Of a stretch of 64,000 nucleotides of DNA, positions 1 to 9,470 are shown in pieces. The stretch spans positions 62,001 to 126,000 of the forward strand of contig NZ_JAYKZX010000001.1 in NCBI RefSeq assembly GCF_035989265.1. Direction: 5' to 3'. Origin of the DNA: Sphingobium sp. HWE2-09 (GTDB lineage: Bacteria > Pseudomonadota > Alphaproteobacteria > Sphingomonadales > Sphingomonadaceae). A program made the position numbers and the translations under genes. The first letter of the stretch is position 1. Each line of letters begins with the position of its first letter. The notes beneath the pieces were generated by a model, which was not told where the DNA came from, did not search any database, and saw nothing but the letters and a program-made list of their open reading frames with translations.

Positions 1-206
1 ACTCCGCATTCCTCCCCTAGTCTTTGCAAGGCGGTTTGGCCTAGCAAGCCTCTCTTGGTTGCGCCAGCGCCGTTCGTCTATCGCTAAAGATTTGCAGGCT
101 TAAAAGATCAGCTTTGTCGATTAGCGCATTCATTCCGCAAAAATCGGCATTAATGAGCATTTATTGGGATATATCGTAGCAAAAAGAGAGATAAATTGCG
201 GGATGT

Positions 207-932
207 TCAGACCGCCATCACGTCGGCATCGATAAATAGATAGGCCGGGTCGAATTCACTGAGCCGGTAAAGGGCAGGGCGATCCAGAATGTCGATCATA
301 TTGCCGCGCATGGCCAGGATGCCGCGCTCGCGCAATTCCCGCAACATACGGTTGACGTGAACCGGTGTCAGGCCGCAGGCTTCGGCCAGATCAGCCTGGG
401 TCATGGGCAGGAGATAATGCTTCCCGTCGCTCTGACCGACGATGCGCAGCTTTATTTCCACTTCGCATAGAAAATGCCCGAGCCGCTGAACCGCGTCGAG
501 ACGACCGAGCCGGAAAATCCATTCCCGATGCATCGCCGCATCCAGGAGCGTGCTGAACCACAGCAATTTGGACATGGCCGGGCGTTGCGCCATGATGTCA
601 TCCAGGCGGCTATGGGGAATTTGGACGATGTGGCAGGCCGTCAGGGTGGCGACATCATGATCCAGCTTTTTAAGCGGATAAGCATGAAGATCAACAAAAT
701 CGCCGGCGACATGAACGGCGACGAGTTGCCTCTGCCCCTCCCGATCATCCTTGTAACGGCACATGAACCCGTCGACCAGATAAGTGCTCTGGCTGACGGG
801 ATCGCCTTCCCGTATCAACATGCTGCGTGGCCCCAGCGCGGATACCGGACCTGCCACCTGCTCCAGCGCCGTCAGGTCGCCATCGGTCAGTTGATCACGA
901 CGTCGGCCAAGAAGAAATTTATCGAAAACCAC
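207..932 (-). CDS. Crp/Fnr family transcriptional regulator
   Basis: The protein has about 241 residues: an N-terminal cyclic-nucleotide-binding-type beta-roll (STYLVDGFMCRYKDD and following residues) and a C-terminal winged helix-turn-helix (LAEACGLTPVHVNRMLREL). There is no cysteine cluster of the kind that holds an Fe-S centre in FNR, so oxygen sensing by that route is unlikely. I chose the GTG at 932 because GGGGG lies about 9 nt upstream; a GTG at 968 would add 12 residues. It is divergent from the TonB receptor that follows. The effector and targets are unknown. The family call is secure, the start less so. Confidence 0.87.
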   Translation of the reverse strand: MVFDKFLLGRRRDQLTDGDLTALEQVAGPVSALGPRSMLIREGDPVSQSTYLVDGFMCRYKDDREGQRQLVAVHVAGDFVDLHAYPLKKLDHDVATLTACHIVQIPHSRLDDIMAQRPAMSKLLWFSTLLDAAMHREWIFRLGRLDAVQRLGHFLCEVEIKLRIVGQSDGKHYLLPMTQADLAEACGLTPVHVNRMLRELRERGILAMRGNMIDILDRPALYRLSEFDPAYLFIDADVMAV

Positions 933-1340
933 TGTGAAACCCCCAAGACGACGAGAGCAATATGGCACGCATCGGCGATCGATGGCTATGCTCCTCGTCG
1001 TCTGCCGTAGCTATATAGCAAAAATTCCGAATGTTGCTGATTTTCGGTAACGCCCGCACCAAGTACGGCCAACGCCATGTGGCTTCCGGGAAACCGGCAT
1101 CCCGTCTATGGCGGCATCTGGCGATCGTATATCTCCAAACAATCCATACCGCGCTACGTTGCTGAAGTCCGCTCAGCATGGCCCATGCCAATCAGATGCG
1201 CCTTCGACATGTCAGCATAGTAACAAATCATTGCTTAGGGCGCATGTCATCCTCCGTCGATTGACCAACCACCAAAGCCCACGCAGAGCGCGAGCATCTA
1301 ATGCGACTTATTCGCACTCTTAGTAACAGGGGGTTGTTCC
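933..1340. promoter_or_regulatory. Divergent intergenic region, Crp-type regulator / TonB receptor
   Basis: These 408 bases contain no convincing gene on either strand. They must hold the promoters for the minus-strand regulator and the plus-strand receptor. The one clear structure is the dyad at 1302-1316, described separately. AGGGGG at about 1327-1332 is the receptor's ribosome-binding site. Confidence 0.6.
1300..1318 (+). promoter_or_regulatory. Fur/Irr-like operator, AATGCGA-N5-TCGCACT
   Basis: TGCGA and TCGCA form a perfect inverted repeat with a 5-bp spacer (1302-1316). It lies 24 bp upstream of the start of a ferric-siderophore-type TonB receptor. The same element (AATGCGA-N5-TCGCAGT) recurs on the minus strand at 15579-15597, ahead of the decayed receptor of a second iron operon. 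The position and the iron-gene targets suggest a Fur-family operator; that assignment is inference. Confidence 0.5.
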
Positions 1341-3479
1341 ATGTTTTTCATCTCGCTTGCGGCCGCGCGTCGCTCTCTCCAGCGCGCCAGCATGGTCGCC
1401 CTCGCCACCGCCAGCATGGCCCCGGCCATGGCGGCGAACGCCCCCTTACCGGATGCCGATGATCAATCCGGCGCCATCGTCGTTACCGCTACGGGCTATG
1501 AGCAGAATATCATAGAGGCGCCTGCCAGCATTACCGTTCTGGGTCGTGAGGAATTGCAGGAGAAGCGGTTCGGCAGCCTGGCCGAGGCTTTGCAGGACGT
1601 GCAAGGTGTCGACGTCGGCGGCGAAGCGGGCAAGACTGGCGGCCTGAACATTTCAATCCGCGGCATGCCCAGCGACTATACGCTTGTCCTGATCGACGGG
1701 CGGCGACAAAATGCGCCGGGTGGGGTGACACCGAATGGCTTTGGCGAAACGTCCACTAGTTTCCTCCCGCCCTTTGCCGCGATCGATCGGATCGAGGTGG
1801 TGCGGGGTCCGATGTCCACGCTTTACGGGTCGGACGCGATGGGCGGCGTCGTCAACATCATCACGCGCAAGGTCGGCAATCGCTGGGTCGGCACCGCGAC
1901 GGCGGAAAGCACGATCCAGGGCGACGACCGGTTCGGCAATATCCAGTCGATCAACGGTTTCGCCCAAGGCCCGATCATCGAAAATCTGGTGGGATTGACC
2001 CTTCGTGGGAGCGTGTTCCACCGCGAGGGTTCCAATATTGACATCCCGGGCGATCCCGCGCTCACCCTGGGCCGCAATCCGGTGGAATCCGATATCTACA
2101 CCTATGGTGGCCGGATCAGCATCACGCCGCATGTCGATCATGACCTGTGGATCGAATATGACCGCAACGAACAGCGCTACGACAATAGCGAGGGACAGCT
2201 CGGCACTTTGGGTTCGGGGGGCTATGCGCCGGAACAGCGTTTCAACCGGTCCAATTATGTGGTGGCGCATAGCTGGCGCATGGGGTTCGGGCAACTCGAC
2301 ACCACGCTGACGCGGAACGAGACGGAGACGATCGGGCGGCAGATCCCCAATGGCACGCCGGGCGCCGTGGCGGGCAGCCCGCGCACGCTGGAGGCGCGCA
2401 ACGACATCCTGGATTCGCGCTTCGCGGGGAAGGTCGGGCCGGTCGCCTTCACCGTCGGCGGCCAATATTGGAAAGCGCGGATGGTGGAGGGCGTGGCGCC
2501 CGAGCCGTTCAAGTTCACGCAATGGGCGGGCTTTGCCGAAGCGACGCTGACCGTGGCCGACGGGTTCAACATTACGGGCGGCGTGCGCTACGACGATCAT
2601 TCGACATTCGGCAGCAAATGGTCGCCCCGCGCCTATGCCGTTTGGAATATGACCGACACGATCACGCTGAAGGGTGGCGTCAGCCGTGGTTTCAAGACGC
2701 CGCGGGTCGAACAGATCGCCAGCGGCATCATCGGCTTCGGCAGTCAGGGACGCGTGCCGTTGCTGGGGTCGCCGGGCCTGACGCCGGAAACCAGCACCAG
2801 TTACGAAGCAGGTCTTTATTATGACGGGCCGGAATTTTTCAGCGGCAACCTGACGTTGTTCAACAATGACTTCAAGGACAAGATCGCGTCCGGTCCCGGT
2901 GTCGCGAACTGCACCTTCGCTGGTTATAACGGGCAACCGCCGGCCGGCTGCGTCGATGTCGGCAATTTTCCGGCGGTCGAACTGTTCAGCCAATCGATCA
3001 ATATCGACAAGGCGCGCACGCGCGGCATAGAGGTCGCGACCCGGTTCGCCTTCACGCCCAGCCTGTCGCTGTCGGCCAACTATACCTACACGCAAACCGA
3101 ACAGTTGAGTGGTGCGGAGAAGGGGTTGCCGTTGGTGGGGATGCCCAAGCATATGCTGAACGGCAATCTGCGCTGGAAACTGGACGACAAGGCAAGTGTG
3201 TGGGCGCGAGCGGAGGTCCGATCCAGTCGCTATCGCGGAGCCAATGTGCAGCAGGATGCAGTCGGCGACTTCCGCAGCTACGAAGTCTTTCACCTGGGCG
3301 GCAATTACCAGATCACGCCCGCTTTCCGCCTGTCCGCTACGATCAACAATATTCTCGACACCGATTATGCCGTCTATGTTCCTTATCAAACCACCGCCAA
3401 TGTGACGGCTTTCACCCCGGCCTATTCGATCAATCAGGAAGGGCGCCGCCTCTGGCTTTCCGCCACGGTCGATTTCTGA
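1341..3479 (+). CDS. TonB-dependent receptor (FepA/CirA-like siderophore receptor)
   Basis: This is a 712-residue outer-membrane gated porin for TonB/ExbBD-driven uptake. A signal peptide ends near ASMAPAMAAN. The plug domain contains GAIVVTATGYEQNI, SIRGMPSDYTLVLIDGRRQ and IEVVRGPMSTLYGSDAMGG, and the long barrel ends in aromatic F (WLSATVDF). The plug motif with LIDGRRQ resembles catecholate-siderophore receptors such as FepA/CirA. The ATG at 1341 is preceded by AGGGGG. The Fur-like dyad 24 bp upstream supports iron regulation. It is a single-gene unit closed by the terminator at 3671-3700. The exact ligand cannot be read from sequence. Confidence 0.93.
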   Translation: MFFISLAAARRSLQRASMVALATASMAPAMAANAPLPDADDQSGAIVVTATGYEQNIIEAPASITVLGREELQEKRFGSLAEALQDVQGVDVGGEAGKTGGLNISIRGMPSDYTLVLIDGRRQNAPGGVTPNGFGETSTSFLPPFAAIDRIEVVRGPMSTLYGSDAMGGVVNIITRKVGNRWVGTATAESTIQGDDRFGNIQSINGFAQGPIIENLVGLTLRGSVFHREGSNIDIPGDPALTLGRNPVESDIYTYGGRISITPHVDHDLWIEYDRNEQRYDNSEGQLGTLGSGGYAPEQRFNRSNYVVAHSWRMGFGQLDTTLTRNETETIGRQIPNGTPGAVAGSPRTLEARNDILDSRFAGKVGPVAFTVGGQYWKARMVEGVAPEPFKFTQWAGFAEATLTVADGFNITGGVRYDDHSTFGSKWSPRAYAVWNMTDTITLKGGVSRGFKTPRVEQIASGIIGFGSQGRVPLLGSPGLTPETSTSYEAGLYYDGPEFFSGNLTLFNNDFKDKIASGPGVANCTFAGYNGQPPAGCVDVGNFPAVELFSQSINIDKARTRGIEVATRFAFTPSLSLSANYTYTQTEQLSGAEKGLPLVGMPKHMLNGNLRWKLDDKASVWARAEVRSSRYRGANVQQDAVGDFRSYEVFHLGGNYQITPAFRLSATINNILDTDYAVYVPYQTTANVTAFTPAYSINQEGRRLWLSATVDF

Positions 3480-3646
3480 CGATTGTCGAGCAATCCAGGC
3501 ATCGATCTGCAACAACCGTACCGGCCAGCCTGGACGTCTGAATGCCATGGCGGAACGCAGAGGCTGCGACTGCAAATCCAAAAGACGCTGCTAAAACCGT
3601 TCGCACTTGCAGCAAATTACGAGTTGGTGCATAAGGATATCGCCTT

Positions 3647-3925
3647 TCAGGCATCCTCTCCTAAACTTTCAGGGCCGGTCTTGGGATCGGCCCTTTTTTT
3701 GCCTTCCTGCCGCGGCATATCGTCCAGCCCTTGCGGCCGCTGCCAAGCGATGCCTTCGTCCAGATAGGCTTCCAATTCGCGCCAATGCCTGTCCCAGCCC
3801 GGACCGCGGCGGCTGGGCGGCACTTCCTGCTCGACGATCAACCGCGCGCGCCGCACGGGGTTGGAGGGCCGCTGCTCCATCCGTACGACGATGTCGCGAA
3901 CATCCTGGGGCCGATCCTTGCTCAT
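3647..3925 (-). CDS. Small hypothetical protein (~92 aa)
   Basis: An Arg/Glu/Pro-rich soluble protein with no signal peptide or membrane segment, beginning MSKDRPQDVRDIVVRMEQR. I recognise no domain. GGAG lies 6 nt before the ATG at 3925, and an in-frame GTG at 3937 would add four residues. Its last ~15 codons coincide with the terminator hairpin of the convergent receptor gene, so the two 3' ends share DNA. The coding call rests on the ribosome-binding site and the charged but non-repetitive composition. Confidence 0.55.
   Translation of the reverse strand: MSKDRPQDVRDIVVRMEQRPSNPVRRARLIVEQEVPPSRRGPGWDRHWRELEAYLDEGIAWQRPQGLDDMPRQEGKKRADPKTGPESLGEDA
3671..3700 (+). terminator. Rho-independent terminator of the TonB receptor gene
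   Basis: Arms AGGGCCGGTC (3671-3680) and GATCGGCCCT (3685-3694) form a 10-bp stem with one G-T pair around TTGG, followed by a T run. It is about 190 bp after the receptor stop and overlaps the 3' end of the opposite-strand small gene. Confidence 0.8.
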
Positions 3926-4049
3926 ATGCTTCTCCACAGGGCGTCTGCTGCCTAAGCCCTTGGCCGCGAACGCGATGGACGGGCAATGGCCTTTGTCAGT
4001 TCAACGCAACAAATATTGTCTAATCGTCATCCTTCCGTCATAAAGCCCC

Positions 4050-4730
4050 ATGTCATTGCCATCCGGCCAGTCGGCCCCGCCCATCGCACGTATCCAGCAG
4101 AATGTTCTTGCCGCAGCGGAGCGCCGCCTGCTCAATTGGCTCTGCGCGCATATGCCGCGCTGGGTCACGCCCGATATCCTGACCGCGCTGGGGATGGTGG
4201 GGGCGTTCGCGATTTTCGCAGGCTATGCCGCGAGCAATTGGGGCGTCGACTGGCTTTGGCTCGCGATCGCGGGCTATGCGGTGCAGTGGTTCGGTGACTC
4301 GCTCGATGGCAGCCTGGCCCGGTTCCGGCATATCGAGCGGCCATCCTATGGCTATTTCATCGATCATAGCTGTGATGGTCTGGCAACGCTGCTCATTCTG
4401 GCGGGCATGGGGGCAAGCCCCTATATCCGCATGGATGTGGCGCTGGTCGCATTGGCCGGTTATCTGCTGTTGTCGATCCACGCCTATCTGTCGGCACGGG
4501 TTTTAGGCGAATTCAAGCTGTCTTACCTGGCCGCCGGCCCTACCGAATTGCGCCTGCTGCTGATCGGCCTGACGATCGCGATGATGCTGCTGGGCTATGC
4601 CCCGGGCTGGTTCGGCGCGGTGTCGGGGTTCGACCTGTTTGTCGGCGTGGTCGGCGCCATATTGGTGCTGTTGTTCATCATGCAGACGCTGACGACGGCC
4701 AAGCGACTCGCCATATCCGAACGGCGCTGA
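4050..4730 (+). CDS. CDP-alcohol phosphatidyltransferase family protein
   Basis: A 226-residue integral membrane protein with about six hydrophobic segments. It carries the CDP-alcohol phosphotransferase signature D-x2-DG-x2-AR ... G-x-F-x-D-x3-D (DSLDGSLARF, then GYFIDHSCD). The family transfers a phosphoalcohol from a CDP-alcohol in phospholipid synthesis at the inner membrane. Between AR and the conserved Gly I count nine residues where the usual pattern has seven or eight. No neighbour identifies the acceptor alcohol (inositol, glycerol phosphate or other). It appears monocistronic. Confidence 0.85.
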   Translation: MSLPSGQSAPPIARIQQNVLAAAERRLLNWLCAHMPRWVTPDILTALGMVGAFAIFAGYAASNWGVDWLWLAIAGYAVQWFGDSLDGSLARFRHIERPSYGYFIDHSCDGLATLLILAGMGASPYIRMDVALVALAGYLLLSIHAYLSARVLGEFKLSYLAAGPTELRLLLIGLTIAMMLLGYAPGWFGAVSGFDLFVGVVGAILVLLFIMQTLTTAKRLAISERR

Positions 4731-4755
4731 TTTAGTTGGCGTGACCTGAACGGGC

Positions 4756-4878
4756 TCAAGGACGCCGGTGTTCTCGCGTGCCGCATCGCGAAATCAATTG
4801 GTTGAGCCGCACTTCATCCTGTGCGCTCGACGCAAATAGCTGACATAGCCAGTCCAGGCATTTCGCCAGAAGCAGCAT
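4756..4878 (-). CDS. Small protein, 40 aa, strong ribosome-binding site
   Basis: A short open frame begins MLLLAKCLDWLCQLFASSAQ. It is preceded by AAAGGAGAG about 6 nt before the ATG, one of the best ribosome-binding sites in the window. It has an amphipathic N-terminal half with two Cys and a charged C-terminal half rich in Arg. There is no known family. It sits alone between the phosphatidyltransferase and the efflux operon, downstream of and co-oriented with the latter (59 bp from the NodT stop), so it could be read as the last gene of that operon. Confidence 0.5.
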   Translation of the reverse strand: MLLLAKCLDWLCQLFASSAQDEVRLNQLISRCGTREHRRP

Positions 4879-4937
4879 GGTTTCTCTCCTTTATTATCCG
4901 CGGATCATAGCCGATTCGCGCATAGAGAGAAGAGGGA

Positions 4938-6305
4938 TTATTGGTCGGCGCCAATTACCCGATAAAGGAGCACCCTGTTGCTGACCAACGCCAAGTTGGT
5001 GGCAATCGCGGACTGCCGCGCATTGTAGAGGCTGCGCTGGCTGGTCAGCGCATTCAGGAACGTATCGATGCCCGATCGATAGCGCTGTTCGGCCAGATCA
5101 TAAGCGCGCTGGCTGGCGGTCACCAGCCGCTGTTGCGCGCCCTGCTGCGCATCGATCGTGCCTTCACGGGCCAGGCCATCGGCGACTTCGCGAAAGGCCG
5201 TCTGGACCGCCTTTTCATATTGCGCGACATAGAGATCCCGCTGCGCCTTGCTATAGTCCAGATTGCCCCGATTGGCGCCGCCAAAGATCGGCAGGCTGGC
5301 AGAGGGGCTGGCGGACCAGGCGAATCCACTGCCGGTGAAGAGCGACGACAGGGCGGAACTGGCCACGCCGATCGCCGACGTCAGGCTGATCGTGGGGAAC
5401 ATCGCCGCGCGGGCCGCGCCGACATCGGCATTGGCGGCTTTAAGCTGATGTTCGGCCTGAAGCACATCGGGCCGTTGCAGCAATATGTCGGAAGACAGAC
5501 CGCCCGGCACCTTTGCCACGCCCGTGATCAAGCTGTCGAGCGAGGCTGGCAGCAAGGCGTCTTCCACCGGCGCACCGACCAGCAGATCCAGCGCGTTGCG
5601 GTCTTGCGCGACCTGCGTGATGTTGGCGGCAGTGTCCGACGCGGCCTGTTCCACCGTGGTTTCAGCCTGATGGACGTCGAGCTTGCCGATCAGGCCTGCA
5701 GCGTTGAGCGAGCGCGTAATATCGAGCGTGCGCTGCGCGCTCGCCTGCGTCTGGCGCGACAATGCAAGCAGCTCCTGGTCCGCCGCCAACGTCGCATAGG
5801 CGGTAGCGGTTTCCGCGATCAGCGCGATCCGGGTCGATCGCGCGCCTTCCTCAGTCGCCAGATAGGTTTCCAGCGCCGCTTGCGTCAGGCTGCGGACGCG
5901 GCCGAACAGATCGATCTCGAACGCGCTGAAGCCGATGTCCGCGCTATAATTATTCTGCCGAACGTCATTCTGGCGGCTGAAACTCGCGCCCGCGTCACCA
6001 GTGATGGTCGGCAATTGTGCGGACCGCTGCACCCTATATTGCGCGCGCGCTGACAATATGTTGGCGGTCGCCGCACGCAGGTCGCGATTGTTCGCCAGCG
6101 CGCGCTCGACGACGGTCCGCAATTTGGCGTCGGCGACCAGTTCGGTCCAAGCCAGACCAGCCTTCTGTCCTGGCAGTGGGGGAGCATAGGCTTCGCCGCT
6201 GGGCAGGGTAGCCGGTACAGGGGCCGTCGGCCGTATATAGGTCGGCGTCATATTGCATCCGGCCAGCGCCAGGCACGATCCGATCGACAATAGAGCGCGC
6301 GTCAT
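4938..6305 (-). CDS. Outer-membrane efflux lipoprotein (NodT/OprM family)
   Basis: This 455-residue trimeric outer-membrane channel is the TolC-like exit duct of an RND pump. It has a lipoprotein signal with lipobox LAGC, acylated Cys at residue 17. Two tandem efflux repeats with long helices follow (for example LAEQRYRSGIDTFLNALTSQ near the end). Its ATG overlaps the stop of the pump gene by 4 bp, so it is the third gene of the operon. NodT-type factors are standard partners of HAE1 pumps in sphingomonads. Confidence 0.94.
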   Translation of the reverse strand: MTRALLSIGSCLALAGCNMTPTYIRPTAPVPATLPSGEAYAPPLPGQKAGLAWTELVADAKLRTVVERALANNRDLRAATANILSARAQYRVQRSAQLPTITGDAGASFSRQNDVRQNNYSADIGFSAFEIDLFGRVRSLTQAALETYLATEEGARSTRIALIAETATAYATLAADQELLALSRQTQASAQRTLDITRSLNAAGLIGKLDVHQAETTVEQAASDTAANITQVAQDRNALDLLVGAPVEDALLPASLDSLITGVAKVPGGLSSDILLQRPDVLQAEHQLKAANADVGAARAAMFPTISLTSAIGVASSALSSLFTGSGFAWSASPSASLPIFGGANRGNLDYSKAQRDLYVAQYEKAVQTAFREVADGLAREGTIDAQQGAQQRLVTASQRAYDLAEQRYRSGIDTFLNALTSQRSLYNARQSAIATNLALVSNRVLLYRVIGADQ

Positions 6306-9300
6306 GCCGGAACTCCCGCGTCAGGGGCAGGGGGTGGTGCCTTTGCCTCCGTGGCTTTAGCCTTGCCACTGAACAGCCCAGCGATGGTCAGGAAGAACAG
6401 CGGCACATAGAAGATCGCCAGCACCGTGGCCGTCGTCATGCCGCCGATCACCGCCGTGCCGATCGCGACCCGGCTCTGTGCGCCGGCGCCGGTCGCGATC
6501 GCCAGGGGAATAACGCCAGCAATGAAGGCCAGGCTGGTCATCAGGATGGGGCGGAAGCGCAGTCGGGCGGCTTCGAGCGCGGCGGTCCGGGGATCTTTGC
6601 CCTGTTTATAGGCGAGTTCGGCAAATTCCACGATCAGAATGGCGTTCTTGGCGGCCAAGCCCATGGTGGTCAGCAACCCAACCTGGAAGAAGATATTATT
6701 CTCCAGCCCACGCGCCCATACCGCCAGCACGGCCCCGATCAGGCCGAGCGGAATGACCAGCAGCACCGCCAGAGGAATCGACCAGCTTTCATATAGCGCG
6801 GCAAGGCACAGGAACACGACCAGGACCGACAGGCCGTAGAGCAGGGGAGCCTGACCGCCCGAAAGCTGCTCCTGATAGGACAGGCCGCTCCAGGCGTAGC
6901 TGGTGCCCGACGGCAATTGCTTCTGCAGTTCGACCATGCGATCCATCGCGTCACCCGAACTGGCGCCAGCGCCTGCTTCGCCCTGGATTTCGAACGAAGA
7001 CAGGCCGTTGAAGCGCGCCACCGTGCTTGGCCCCATCGTCCAATGGGTGGTCGCAAAGGCGGAAAAGGGCACCATCTCGCCGGTACTGCTTGATCGGACC
7101 ATCCAGTTGTCGATGTCTGTGGGCAAGGCGCGATAAGGTGCATCCGCCTGCATATAGACGCGCTTGACCCGGCCGCGATCGACGAAATCGTTGATATAGG
7201 TGCTGCCCCATGCGGAACTGAGAACATTGTCGACGTCGTTTTGGGTAAGGCCGAGCACGGCCAGCTTCTCGTTGTCGATATCGACCTTCAACTGCGGCGT
7301 GTCCTCCAGCGACGCGGCCCGCACGCCAGCCAGCAGCGGATCCTTGGACGCCGCGTCAATCAGCTGATTGCGCAAGGCGAGGAAGCGTTCGCGGCTGAGG
7401 CTGCCATTGTTGAGCAATTCAAACGTGAAGCCGTTCGACTGGCCAAGGCCGCGAATGGCGGGCGGGGTCATCCCCATCACCCTGGCGTCGCGGATGGCGG
7501 CCAGTTTCTGGGTCGCGCGATCCGCGATCGAAGAGGCTGTATTCGCCGATCCCTTGCGATCCGCCCACGGGGCGAGATTGACGAAGCCCTGACCGACATT
7601 TTCGCCCTGACCCTGAAAACTGAAACCCGTCATGATGAAGGCGTAGGACACATTATCCTTTTCATCGTTCAGGAAATAATTCTGCACCTGATCGATGACG
7701 GCGGCCGTGCGGCCGGATTTCGCGCCTGCGGGCAGGGTGACCTGCACCATCACCTGTCCCTGATCCTCGACCGGCAGGAAACTGGTAGGCAGGCGGACGA
7801 ATACGACAACCAGGACCGCGATGACGACGGCATATAAGCCCCAGAACAGCTTGCGCCGACCCAGCATCTGTTCGGTGCGACGAACATAGCCGCCCGTCAG
7901 CCGCTCGAACCAGCGATTGAACTTGCCGGCCCAGCCCTTGTCACGATGCTCCTCGCTCGCCGACTTGAGGATAGTGGCGCACAGGGCGGGCGACAGAATG
8001 AGTGCGACGACCACCGACAGCAGCATCGAAGACACGATGGTGATCGAAAATTGCCGATAAATGACGCCGGTCGATCCGCCGAAGAAGGCCATGGGCAGCA
8101 ACACGGCGGACAGGACAAGGGCGATGCCGACCAGGGCGCTGCCGATTTCCCCCATCGACTTGATCGTCGCCTCGCGCGGCGACAATCCTTCTTCCTCCAT
8201 GATGCGTTCGACATTTTCGACCACGACGATCGCGTCATCGACCAGCAGGCCGATCGACAGTACCATGCCAAACAGCGTCAACGTGTTGATGGAATAGCCA
8301 AACAGGGCGAGAATGCCGAAGGTGCCGAGCAACACGACCGGCACGGCGATGGCCGGGATCAGCGTTGCGCGCCAGCTCTGGAGGAAGACGAACATGACGA
8401 CGACCACCAGACCGACCGCTTCGAGCAGCGTCTGGATGACCTCTTCCACCGACAATTTGATGAAGGGCGTGGTGTCGCGGGGATAGACGACTTTATAGCC
8501 ATGCGGGAGGTTGGCGGACAGTTCGGCCACCTTAGCCTTGACCAGTTCCGCGGTCTTGAGCGCGTCGGCGCCCGGCGCCAGTTGCAGCGCCACGCCGGAC
8601 GCCGGATGCCCGTTCAGCCGCGCCGCCGTGGTATAGCTTTCATTGCCCAGCTCGATCCGCGCCACGTCCGACAAGCGCACGACGGACCCGTCGCTTTGTG
8701 TCTTGACGATGATGTTGCGGAACTGATCGGGCGTTTCCAGACGCGCCCGCGCGGTTACGGTCGCGTTGATCTGTTGTCCCGCAGGAGCCGGATCGGCACC
8801 GATCTGCCCGGCCGATACTTCGACATTCTGCGCCGAAATCGCGCTTTGCACGTCCGACGGCATCAGCTTGACGGCTGCCAGCTTGTATGGGTCAAGCCAG
8901 ACCCGCATAGCATATTGCGATCCGAAAATCTGGGTGGCGCCGATGCCGTCGATACGGGCGATGGGATCCTGGAAATTATTGACGAGATAGTCGGCTATGT
9001 CCGCCTGCGTCGCCGTGTCGGTTTCGTCGTAGAGGCCCACGAGCATCAGGAAGTCGCTCTGCTGCTTGCTGACCGACAGTCCCTGTTGCTGCACCGCATT
9101 GGGCAGACGGCTGAGCGCCTGCTGCACCCGGTTCTGCACCTGGACCTGCGCCGTGTCGGGATCGGTGCCCTTCTGGAAGGTGACGGTGATCGACGCCCGT
9201 CCCGTGGCGGAGGACGAGGAAGAGAAATACATCAGGCCGTCAATGCCGGTCAGCTGCTGCTCCAGAATCTGGGTGACGCTGGTTTCGACGGTTTCGGCCG

Positions 9301-9460
9301 ATGCGCCGGGGTAGGTGGCGCTGATGCCGACGCCGGGCGGCGCGATGTCCGGATATTGGGCGATGGGCAGCGTCGTGATCGCGCCCAGGCCGCCCAGCAT
9401 GATGCCGATGGCGATGACCCACGCGAAGATCGGCCGTTCGATGAAAAAGCGACTGAGCAA
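6302..9460 (-). CDS. RND efflux transporter, HAE1 (AcrB/MexB) family
   Basis: This 1052-residue inner-membrane drug/proton antiporter starts MLSRFFIERPIFAWV, the usual AcrB-type N-terminus. The proton-relay residues are present: the Asp pair in TM4 (VDDAIVVVENV) and the Lys in TM10 (GLAAKNAILIVEF). Two large periplasmic loops and twelve membrane segments are evident and the length is normal. It starts 10 bp after the fusion-protein gene and overlaps the NodT gene by 4 bp. Expected substrates are hydrophobic drugs, solvents or aromatic intermediates. Confidence 0.96.
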   Translation of the reverse strand: MLSRFFIERPIFAWVIAIGIMLGGLGAITTLPIAQYPDIAPPGVGISATYPGASAETVETSVTQILEQQLTGIDGLMYFSSSSSATGRASITVTFQKGTDPDTAQVQVQNRVQQALSRLPNAVQQQGLSVSKQQSDFLMLVGLYDETDTATQADIADYLVNNFQDPIARIDGIGATQIFGSQYAMRVWLDPYKLAAVKLMPSDVQSAISAQNVEVSAGQIGADPAPAGQQINATVTARARLETPDQFRNIIVKTQSDGSVVRLSDVARIELGNESYTTAARLNGHPASGVALQLAPGADALKTAELVKAKVAELSANLPHGYKVVYPRDTTPFIKLSVEEVIQTLLEAVGLVVVVMFVFLQSWRATLIPAIAVPVVLLGTFGILALFGYSINTLTLFGMVLSIGLLVDDAIVVVENVERIMEEEGLSPREATIKSMGEIGSALVGIALVLSAVLLPMAFFGGSTGVIYRQFSITIVSSMLLSVVVALILSPALCATILKSASEEHRDKGWAGKFNRWFERLTGGYVRRTEQMLGRRKLFWGLYAVVIAVLVVVFVRLPTSFLPVEDQGQVMVQVTLPAGAKSGRTAAVIDQVQNYFLNDEKDNVSYAFIMTGFSFQGQGENVGQGFVNLAPWADRKGSANTASSIADRATQKLAAIRDARVMGMTPPAIRGLGQSNGFTFELLNNGSLSRERFLALRNQLIDAASKDPLLAGVRAASLEDTPQLKVDIDNEKLAVLGLTQNDVDNVLSSAWGSTYINDFVDRGRVKRVYMQADAPYRALPTDIDNWMVRSSSTGEMVPFSAFATTHWTMGPSTVARFNGLSSFEIQGEAGAGASSGDAMDRMVELQKQLPSGTSYAWSGLSYQEQLSGGQAPLLYGLSVLVVFLCLAALYESWSIPLAVLLVIPLGLIGAVLAVWARGLENNIFFQVGLLTTMGLAAKNAILIVEFAELAYKQGKDPRTAALEAARLRFRPILMTSLAFIAGVIPLAIATGAGAQSRVAIGTAVIGGMTTATVLAIFYVPLFFLTIAGLFSGKAKATEAKAPPPAPDAGVPA

Positions 9461-9470
9461 GGGTCGGCTC

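Noticed and set aside
1-206. Possible RNA gene in the AT-rich first 200 bases
   Set aside because: No cloverleaf, no conserved RNA motif; it is probably just the 3' intergenic DNA of the Crp-type gene.
1653-3581. A 642-codon open frame opposite the first TonB receptor
   Set aside because: It is the antisense of a clear receptor gene, is rich in Arg/Gly/His, lacks any domain and arises from GC-rich codon bias.
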